DNA of 45,815 bases from Eubacteriales Family XIII. Incertae Sedis bacterium (GTDB taxonomy: Bacteria > Bacillota > Clostridia > Peptostreptococcales > Anaerovoracaceae): positions 1-45,815 of the forward strand of contig JAISJM010000126.1 in NCBI GenBank assembly GCA_031261525.1. The letters are read 5' to 3'. The translations under genes were made by a program, and so were the position numbers. Each line of letters starts with the position of its first letter. The stretch's first letter is position 1. This document shows positions 39,465 through 45,815 of this stretch, one piece after another. The notes under the pieces were generated by a model, which was not told the origin of the DNA, did no database searches, and saw only the letters and a list, made by a program, of their open reading frames with translations.

Positions 39465-42227
39465 TTATACACCATACACAGATTGAGCGACGCGGACGGC
39501 TTCCATTGCATTTTTGCTATAGAAATCTGCGCCCATTTTCTCTGCATATTCTGGCGTAAGTACGGCACCACCAACAGAAATTTTGATATCCCTGCCCTCG
39601 CCGATAATCAACTCCTCTTTAATCTGCTTGATTGTCTCTTCCATGTTCTTCATCGTTGTTGTCATAAGCGCAGATAATCCGACGAGATTCGCACCACTAT
39701 CGCGCAAGGCATCGACAACAACTTGTGGATCTACATCTTTGCCCAAGTCGATGACATCAAAGCCATAGTTGGAAAGCATGGATGCAACGATATTTTTGCC
39801 GATATCGTGGATATCGCCCTTAACGGTCGCGATAACAATTTTACCATATTTGTTAGATTCTTCCCCTTCAGGAGCCGCCGCCTGTATGGTATCAAAACTA
39901 ATTTTCACCGTGTCGGCACTTCTGACCATCTGCGGAAGGAAGATATCTCCTGATTCAAACTTCGCGCCCACGACTTCGAGCGCAGGTACAATGACTTTAT
40001 CGATGACATCGACACTGTCCATGACCGCAATCACATCCGCTGTCGCTTTTGCTGCATCCACGCTACTACCTCTTACGATAATATCATATAATACAGCAGC
40101 TTCACTTGGCAAGGTCGCTTCGATAATTGTCAACGTATCTTCAATATCAGCAGGAATATATGGTCCAAACTTATCTTTCGGATGCGATGCTTTTTTCTGT
40201 GTATGTTTTGATGCATTGCTTGTAGTATGAGCGCCCACACCGCCTGCATTTGCACCGCCTGCGCTGATGAGATCCCCAATCGTCATATTGGGGTTGATTG
40301 TGACCGAATCAGGTCTCTCTTTGATATATTCGATATAATGATCCGCATCGCGGTCGACGCCAACAAGGACGGAAGCAGCACTTAACGCATCTGTATATTC
40401 CGTGACAGTTGGGTCTGTAATCGGATTCGTAAGACCTGCATATACAGCCATGGATAAAAAAGTCTGATTCATAAGCTTTCGGTCAGGCAAGCCAAAACTG
40501 ATGTTGCTTGCGCCGAGTGTCGTCGCCATACCTCGTGCACTGATGATTTCAATCGATTTGAGCGTCTGAACCACGGCATCTTGCTCTGCACTTACCGTAA
40601 GTGCCAGCGCGTCTACAATCATGCGATCTGGTCCGATTCCATAGGCACGAGCCTCTTCGATAATCGTATCTAGAATCTCAATGCGCTTGTCGACATTTGT
40701 GGGAATGCCATCATCGTCCAATAACAGCACAATCAAACTACAACCATAACGTGCCGCGATTGGCAAGATTGTATCGAGGCTTTCGCGCTCTCCCGATACG
40801 GAATTGATAATCGCCTTTCCTCTATAATAACGCGCCGCGAGATCGATATATTCGGGAATCTTGCAATCGATGCTGATTGGATTGTCGATTGCGGTGCTCA
40901 CCGCATCGATACTGTTCAGCAATACATGTCCTTCGTCAATCTCAGGCATACCCGCATTGATTGCGATGATGGACGCGCCTGCATCGGCTTGCCTGCGTGC
41001 CTCTTCGACAACATACGTAAATTCATCCGTTGCATATGCCTGTCTGAGACGCTTTTTGCCCGTTGGGTTGATGCGCTCGCCAATAATCTTTATGTTTTTA
41101 TCCAAGACGACATGGTCTGTTAAGGAGCATGCGGTCGGTCTCGACTTCGCAATGATATGCGTTAAACGATTGGGGTTCAATGCTGGGGGCCTTTTGCAAA
41201 TGTCAAACTCACTGCCATTGTCAGATGAAGCTCTCCCATGCTCATGCGAAATATCTCCAGATTTGTCATGTCCGTCCACAGACTCATTGACAACATCTCG
41301 AAGCCTTTCAATATGCGCAGGCGTCGTACCACAACATCCACCGACAACACTGACACCGAGATCAATCATCGTCTTCATGTGCTCACTATATTCATTTGGA
41401 CCGATGTCAAATACCGTCGCACCATCTACAAGCCTTGGCATACCCGCATTTGGCTGCACAAGGACAGGAATCTTCGCGACTTTCAGCATACGCGCAATCA
41501 ACGGAACAATATCCGCAGGTCCGAGCGAACAATTAATGCCAATTACGTCGATGCCCATGTCTTGAAGCATATAAACCGCCGTCTCAGGTGACGTGCCAAG
41601 TAGCATGCGCCCGTCTTCTCCAAAAGTCACAGAACAGAAAAGCGGCAGATCTGAATTTTCCTTTACGGCTAGAATCGACGCTTTTAGCTCGATAATATCG
41701 GTAAATGTCTCCAGAATTACCAAATCTACACCCGCATCTGCGCCGATGAGCACTTGATCCTTTGCTAAATGATAGGCGTCATCAAAACTCATGTCGCCAA
41801 CAGGCTTTGTAAGCTTGCCCAAAGGTCCCATATCGAGTGCGACATAGGCATGCTTGCCCGTCTCTATTTCATGTGCATCGCGCGCTGCTTTTGCGCACGA
41901 TATGCCCGCTTCGATTACTTCTGCTAGTGTATAACCACAGGCATGTGGATCTGGCGTTACATCTAGCTCCAGTAACGCAGAACCTTCTGGACGCTCGAAT
42001 TTGAGACCATTTGCGCCAAAGGTGTTGGGCGTGAGAACATCCGCACCCGCTTTCAGATAATCAGCGTGGATTCCCGTGATGAGTTCCTTATGCGTGATGG
42101 AATACGTCTCGGGTAACGCGTCTTTATCAATCGTATCATCCACAAGCGTTGCTTTCTGTAGGGATGTCCCCATTGCGCCATCGAATACAATTATTTCTTG
42201 ACCTAAATAGTCCGTGATCTTTTTCAT
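39465..42227 (-). CDS. metH: Cobalamin-dependent methionine synthase without activation domain
   Basis: The 920 residues join homocysteine to a methyl group carried by B12. The homocysteine domain (1-310) has the Zn Cys at 233 (INCS) and 298/299 (GGCCGTTPAH). The pterin domain (about 365-625) has GERINPTGKKRLRQA, a linker rich in Thr/His/Lys follows near 690, and the cap/B12 domain has D805-I-H807-DIG as the lower-ligand His motif. The protein ends after the Rossmann part (SVYGV). The ~330-residue AdoMet-dependent reactivation domain of E. coli MetH (1227 residues) is absent. A separate activator elsewhere is implied. The gene follows the EAL gene by 15 nt. Confidence 0.95.
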   Translation of the reverse strand: MKKITDYLGQEIIVFDGAMGTSLQKATLVDDTIDKDALPETYSITHKELITGIHADYLKAGADVLTPNTFGANGLKFERPEGSALLELDVTPDPHACGYTLAEVIEAGISCAKAARDAHEIETGKHAYVALDMGPLGKLTKPVGDMSFDDAYHLAKDQVLIGADAGVDLVILETFTDIIELKASILAVKENSDLPLFCSVTFGEDGRMLLGTSPETAVYMLQDMGIDVIGINCSLGPADIVPLIARMLKVAKIPVLVQPNAGMPRLVDGATVFDIGPNEYSEHMKTMIDLGVSVVGGCCGTTPAHIERLRDVVNESVDGHDKSGDISHEHGRASSDNGSEFDICKRPPALNPNRLTHIIAKSRPTACSLTDHVVLDKNIKIIGERINPTGKKRLRQAYATDEFTYVVEEARRQADAGASIIAINAGMPEIDEGHVLLNSIDAVSTAIDNPISIDCKIPEYIDLAARYYRGKAIINSVSGERESLDTILPIAARYGCSLIVLLLDDDGIPTNVDKRIEILDTIIEEARAYGIGPDRMIVDALALTVSAEQDAVVQTLKSIEIISARGMATTLGASNISFGLPDRKLMNQTFLSMAVYAGLTNPITDPTVTEYTDALSAASVLVGVDRDADHYIEYIKERPDSVTINPNMTIGDLISAGGANAGGVGAHTTSNASKHTQKKASHPKDKFGPYIPADIEDTLTIIEATLPSEAAVLYDIIVRGSSVDAAKATADVIAVMDSVDVIDKVIVPALEVVGAKFESGDIFLPQMVRSADTVKISFDTIQAAAPEGEESNKYGKIVIATVKGDIHDIGKNIVASMLSNYGFDVIDLGKDVDPQVVVDALRDSGANLVGLSALMTTTMKNMEETIKQIKEELIIGEGRDIKISVGGAVLTPEYAEKMGADFYSKNAMEAVRVAQSVYGV

Positions 42228-42242
42228 ATTGTTCCTTACTCT

Positions 42243-44042
42243 TTAAAATCCAAAATCAAAAGAATCGATGTTGTAACAGATCTTCACGTCATCTCTTGGA
42301 CACACAAGTCTGTTCACCTCGTCCTTAATCTCCTCTTTCGCTGGGGCAAATATAGGATCGACATCGATGAAATGATGGATATTTTCACTCAGTTGCTTGC
42401 TGTTAAGTGGCTTACTAAACAGGTACCCTTGGAAATAATCCGCTTGATTTTTCATAATCTCAAGCATCTGCTCCCGTGTCTCAACGCCCTCCGCAATCAA
42501 TTTCATACCACTCACATGCGCAAGCTGGACAAGGACATGCGAGAGGAACTTTTGAAAATCATCTGTCACAATATCATCGATAAATTGTTTTTCTGTCTTT
42601 AGAATACTCACAGGCAAATTCCGAACATTGTTAAAGTTGGAATATCCTGTACCAAAATCGTCCAGCGCCATCTTGATACCAAAAGAACGTAGTCGCTCAA
42701 TTGAAAGGGAGGAATAATCGCCGAAGTTGACTTCTTCACTCTCTGTGACTTCAAGTGCAAGGCAATGAGCAGGGAAATCGTGTTTTTCAAGTACATGAAG
42801 CACCTTTGGAACCAAAGTCTCGTCGGACATCTGCGAGGGGGATAGGTTGACATCCAAGAAGAAATCTTCTACTTCGTCCAAACGCAACTCCCTACAGATT
42901 TCTACAGCCCGATCTAAAATCCAATATCCAATCGTATTGATCAATCCAATTTGCTCTGCAATATGGATAAACACAAGCGGCGGAATGCGTCCGAATTCTG
43001 GACTCTCCCATCTCGCCAAAGCTTCCAAACCAATCCATCGTTCTTGCTCAGAAGTTACAATGGGCTGCAAATGCACATCAAAACCCTGCATGTCATTGAT
43101 TACACATTCTTTCAGACTCATCTCAAGCCTCAGATTGCGCCGAATTGCAGCGTCCATCTCTTTACTGTAGACGGCAATACTCTGTGACTCCCTTGATAAG
43201 TCTAAAGTACGCTCCATCACTGAAAATATCGCTTCAGGACTTTTTTCGCCGACACGACCATCAATAAAGCACTCACTAATCTTCGTTGTCACAAACGTCT
43301 GTGAATCGTTGATATTGATTTCCCAAGGTTCCGTAAATCGCTCCCAAAGTCGTTCAACCAATCCGCTCGCAAGAATCGCATCGGCATTGTCTAAAAGCAC
43401 GCAGAACTGGTCTCCGTCCACACGATAAATCTGATAATTCTTCATCTCAAAAGTACGAATCCACTTTATGACCATCTGCAGAAGCGCATCGCCAACAACT
43501 CTACCATACGCATCATTGATGAATCTCAACGCCGTAAAATCATACGCAACAAGACAATAATTGCCCTCTGGTCTCGCAAGAAGATCCTTCTCAAGCCGAA
43601 GTCTGTTCGGCAGGTTCATCGCTCGATCATAATATGCTAAATGGCTCAGTTCATCACTCGCCATCTTCTCATTTGTAAAGTCAATCGCCGTGATTGCATG
43701 AGCAAAGTAGCCATTTTCAAGTTCCACGGGGACTGCGGTGCAACGCCAATACATATCAAGCATTGGATTGTAGCCCTCATTTGTCACAGGATGCATATCA
43801 AACCGATGATTCCCATCGAGATCCATATCGCGGGGACAAAATTCACAAGGACCCGAACCCTCCCCACCCACATATTCATAACAGGGACGACCAATCATCT
43901 CCGACGGATGGAGTCCAAGCTTACGTGCATAATAATCATTGGCTAAAAGAATTTTATTTGTATGGAAATCCACCAAATACAAAAATGCATTGGCATTGTC
44001 AAGCATGGAACCAATCTTCTCTATCGTTTCGTATTCACTCAT
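42243..44042 (-). CDS. PAS-GGDEF-EAL c-di-GMP phosphodiesterase
   Basis: The 599 residues: PAS (1-120) with a Cys cluster CYEYVGGEGSGPCEFCP; degenerate GGDEF (about 130-290) in which the active motif reads DGDQF (RVDGDQFCVLL); EAL (about 310-570). The EAL keeps GLEALARW, DVNLSPSQM, LEVTESEE, ALDDFGTGYSN, ILKTEKQFI, AEGVET and FQGYLFSKPL. Hence the cyclase is predicted dead and the phosphodiesterase active. The ATG overlaps the truA stop by 4 nt, so translation is coupled. No signal peptide or membrane segment, so it is cytoplasmic. Confidence 0.94.
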   Translation of the reverse strand: MSEYETIEKIGSMLDNANAFLYLVDFHTNKILLANDYYARKLGLHPSEMIGRPCYEYVGGEGSGPCEFCPRDMDLDGNHRFDMHPVTNEGYNPMLDMYWRCTAVPVELENGYFAHAITAIDFTNEKMASDELSHLAYYDRAMNLPNRLRLEKDLLARPEGNYCLVAYDFTALRFINDAYGRVVGDALLQMVIKWIRTFEMKNYQIYRVDGDQFCVLLDNADAILASGLVERLWERFTEPWEININDSQTFVTTKISECFIDGRVGEKSPEAIFSVMERTLDLSRESQSIAVYSKEMDAAIRRNLRLEMSLKECVINDMQGFDVHLQPIVTSEQERWIGLEALARWESPEFGRIPPLVFIHIAEQIGLINTIGYWILDRAVEICRELRLDEVEDFFLDVNLSPSQMSDETLVPKVLHVLEKHDFPAHCLALEVTESEEVNFGDYSSLSIERLRSFGIKMALDDFGTGYSNFNNVRNLPVSILKTEKQFIDDIVTDDFQKFLSHVLVQLAHVSGMKLIAEGVETREQMLEIMKNQADYFQGYLFSKPLNSKQLSENIHHFIDVDPIFAPAKEEIKDEVNRLVCPRDDVKICYNIDSFDFGF

Positions 44043-44845
44043 TTTATTATATCCTCGATCTTGTAATAAATTTTCTTCAGGTATAACCCCTGCGGTGGCG
44101 CCGTATGCCCTGCTCTGGTGCGATCTCGTGAAGCAATCATTGCAGCGATATCCTCCGGTTCGATACGCCCTGTGCCGATATCAACCAGCGTCCCAACAAT
44201 AATCCTTACCATATTATACAGAAAACCGCTGCCCGTTACCACTATGGTAAGGTCATCGGCTATCTTTGTTACAGTTACGTCATAAATTGTCTTCACGGTA
44301 GACTCTGGCACAAAACTACCCTGAGCCATGAAGCAGGCGCAATCATAAGTCCCGATGAGGTATCCACAAGCTTTTTTCATGCGCTGAAATCCGCGTTCAA
44401 AATCATTCGTGCCATCCTGTTCGGTCACGAGCAAATGTCGCCGTGCACGTGTCAATTGATATTCGTAAGCCCTTTGAAACAAATCTGGGGTATCGGAGAT
44501 ATTGATTTTATATTCGTAGGTCTTTCCTACCGAGTCAAACCTTGCATGAAAGTCGTTTTGTACTTCTTCTGCATCTACAATATAGATATCATCTAAGATA
44601 TTGTTGACGGCAAACGGAATGCGATTGGCAGGTATCCCAAAATCACCCCTTAAGCTTGCACGCTGACCAAGTGCATGAACGCCTGCGTCCGTGCGGCTTG
44701 TGCCATCAATCGTAACTTGCTGTCCAATCACATAACTGAGTGTCTTCTCTAACTCACCCTGAACGGTTCGCTTACCAGGTTGACGCTGCCAACCATGGAA
44801 ATCTCGTCCATCATATGCAATTGTAAGCAAAATATTTCTTTTCAT
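44039..44845 (-). CDS. truA: tRNA pseudouridine38-40 synthase
   Basis: The 268 residues isomerise U38-U40 in the tRNA anticodon arm. DGRDFHGWQRQPGKRTVQGELE near 12 and SRTDAGVHALGQRA (catalytic Asp near 53) are the TruA signatures. GSGFLYNMVRIIVGTLVDIG near 205 is the other conserved block. The ribosome site is weak. It is transcribed with tcdA 42 nt upstream. Confidence 0.95.
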   Translation of the reverse strand: MKRNILLTIAYDGRDFHGWQRQPGKRTVQGELEKTLSYVIGQQVTIDGTSRTDAGVHALGQRASLRGDFGIPANRIPFAVNNILDDIYIVDAEEVQNDFHARFDSVGKTYEYKINISDTPDLFQRAYEYQLTRARRHLLVTEQDGTNDFERGFQRMKKACGYLIGTYDCACFMAQGSFVPESTVKTIYDVTVTKIADDLTIVVTGSGFLYNMVRIIVGTLVDIGTGRIEPEDIAAMIASRDRTRAGHTAPPQGLYLKKIYYKIEDIIK

Positions 44846-44887
44846 CTACTAATTGTAACATATGACGAAAAATATTGTTAGATTTTG

Positions 44888-45640
44888 TTAGACATCGAGC
44901 AAATCTTTAATGACTTCTCCCGCGATGATTAGACCTGCTACAGATGGGATAAACGCAATACTTCCAGGAACTTGTCTTCTGTCAGTACAGTTTCTCGTTG
45001 CACCTGGCGGGCAGACGCAACCAACTTTGCAACTGGTCGCTTCTGTCTCAATTGGCGTCATAGCTTCTTCTTTAGAATAGACGACTTTCACATCTGTGAT
45101 GCCTCTTACTTTGAGCTCTTTGCGCATTGTCTTGGCGAGCGGACAGTAAGATGTCTTTGAAATATCCGCAATCATGAAACCTGTTGGATCCAGTTTGTTG
45201 CCTGCGCCCATGCTACTGATGATGGGAATATCTGCCGCTTTTGCACGCTCAATCAAAAGCAATTTCGCTGTCACGGTATCGATTGCGTCCACAACGTAAT
45301 CATATTGACTTAGATCAAAATCATCTACCGTATCTGGTCCATAAAATTCTTGATAGACGTCAACAATGGCATCGGGATTGATGTCGAGGATTCGCTCTTT
45401 CATGACTTCGACTTTCGGTCTGCCAACAGTCGACATTGTCGCAATGAGTTGGCGGTTGATATTGGTCACGCATACCAAATCGTCATCGACGATTCCAATT
45501 CTACCGACACCACTTCTTGCGAGTGCTTCTGCCGTGTAAGAACCCACACCACCGATTCCGAAGACGATGACAGAAGATGTATTTAGTTTAACGATACCAT
45601 CTAAACCTACTAATAGTTCAGTTCGCGAGAATTGATTCAT
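44888..45640 (-). CDS. tcdA: tRNA threonylcarbamoyladenosine dehydratase (TcdA/YgdL)
   Basis: The 250 residues have an E1-like Rossmann fold: VFGIGGVGSYTAEALARSGV (nucleotide loop) and VDDDLVCVTNINRQLIA, then YDYVVDAIDTVTAK and a Cys-rich end TSCKVGCVCPPGATRNCTDRR. TcdA cyclises t6A37 to ct6A37 in ATP-dependent fashion. The start at 45640 has GGAG about 13 nt upstream. It is the first gene of the tcdA-truA-EAL-metH run and has a good promoter. Confidence 0.93.
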   Translation of the reverse strand: MNQFSRTELLVGLDGIVKLNTSSVIVFGIGGVGSYTAEALARSGVGRIGIVDDDLVCVTNINRQLIATMSTVGRPKVEVMKERILDINPDAIVDVYQEFYGPDTVDDFDLSQYDYVVDAIDTVTAKLLLIERAKAADIPIISSMGAGNKLDPTGFMIADISKTSYCPLAKTMRKELKVRGITDVKVVYSKEEAMTPIETEATSCKVGCVCPPGATRNCTDRRQVPGSIAFIPSVAGLIIAGEVIKDLLDV

Positions 45641-45686
45641 TTATTCGTATTTACTCCATTTCATGTTATCTTTGATTTTTGTTATC

Positions 45687-45715
45687 ATTATACTCGAATT
45701 TGACAATACTCACAA
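45687..45715 (-). promoter_or_regulatory. Promoter of the tcdA operon
   Basis: On the minus strand TTGTGA (45710-45715) and TATAAT (45687-45692) are exactly 17 nt apart, about 47 nt before the tcdA start. Confidence 0.75.
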
Positions 45716-45729
45716 GGCACACCAAATGC

Positions 45730-45756
45730 AAAAAAATAGGGGAGATTGCATCTCCC
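45730..45756 (-). terminator. Terminator of a minus-strand transcript entering from the right
   Basis: On the minus strand GGGAGAT (45750-45756) pairs with ATCTCCC (45740-45746) around a 3-nt loop and is followed by a seven-T run. It would end a gene lying beyond the window. Confidence 0.8.
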
Positions 45757-45775
45757 GAAAAGATATGGCCTAATG

Positions 45776-45815
45776 TCTGGTTGCCTGATTATCTGGTTGT
45801 CTGGTTATCTGGTTG
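45776..45815. repeat. Octamer tandem repeat at the window edge
   Basis: Five consecutive 8-nt units TCTGGTTG, CCTGATTA, TCTGGTTG, TCTGGTTA, TCTGGTTG run to the last base, so the array continues outside. It is noncoding in this window. Confidence 0.85.

Noticed and set aside
40861-41565. Long antisense frame (234 codons) inside metH
   Set aside because: Frame shadow of metH, whose domains and motifs are unambiguous; product is Ser/Pro-rich without recognisable motifs.
42228-42242. S-adenosylmethionine or cobalamin riboswitch before metH
   Set aside because: Only 15 nt separate metH from the preceding gene, so there is no room for a riboswitch.

Overview
The window looks like a chromosomal segment of an anaerobic Bacillota, most likely a clostridial lineage. 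Supporting signs are the moderate-to-low GC, strong AGGAGG-type ribosome sites with some TTG starts, a Gram-positive LexA box, a ThrE-type exporter, a phenylacetate-CoA ligase/ACT pair, and an ATP synthase c subunit with a sodium-binding signature. I cannot name the genus. Almost every gene is on the minus strand. Plus-strand genes are confined to the left edge, 4.6-7.6 kb and 28.7-30.0 kb. I see no rRNA, tRNA, CRISPR array, prophage or intact insertion sequence.

Layout. 1-564: end of a PfkB-type sugar kinase with its terminator. 565-1443: gene-free stretch holding a decayed TolB-like fragment and a large inverted repeat. 1444-4389: acid-resistance operon gadC-gadB. 4638-6188: divergent membrane-anchored polysaccharide deacetylase. 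6226-7593: a broken oadB remnant, a small oadG-like gene and a TerC-type transporter. 7649-8908: galactokinase. 9031-14357: operon pcrA-ligA-HAD phosphatase whose promoter overlaps a perfect Gram-positive LexA (SOS) box. 14527-15780: stand-alone DUF4143 ATPase. 15991-25208: seven-gene beta-glucoside operon (GH1, two ABC permeases, solute-binding lipoprotein, YesL-like protein, GH3, ROK kinase). An RpiR-type regulator and a truncated PIN protein lie just upstream. 26675-28475: ACT-domain protein and phenylacetate-CoA ligase, divergent from a threonine/serine exporter (28691-30019). 30020-30280: inverted repeat, telomere-like hexamer array and terminator. 30281-37728: complete F-type ATP synthase operon (I-like, a, c, b, delta, alpha, gamma, beta, epsilon) with its own promoter. 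37809-45640: housekeeping run of tcdA, truA, a PAS-GGDEF-EAL protein, a short metH, a dCMP deaminase and a WecA/TagO-like transferase.

How the genes work together. The sugar operon reads as an ATP-driven beta-glucoside pathway: ABC import, phosphorylation by the ROK protein, then cleavage by a GH1 enzyme carrying the phosphate-binding signature of 6-phospho-beta-glucosidases. No PTS gene is present. This is the most interesting functional inference here. The ATP synthase c subunit keeps Q32, V63, E65, T66 and T67, which predicts Na+ coupling. A Na+-pumping decarboxylase beta subunit in the same window has decayed. The gad operon and the deacetylase share an element at their promoters, suggesting a joint envelope/acid response.
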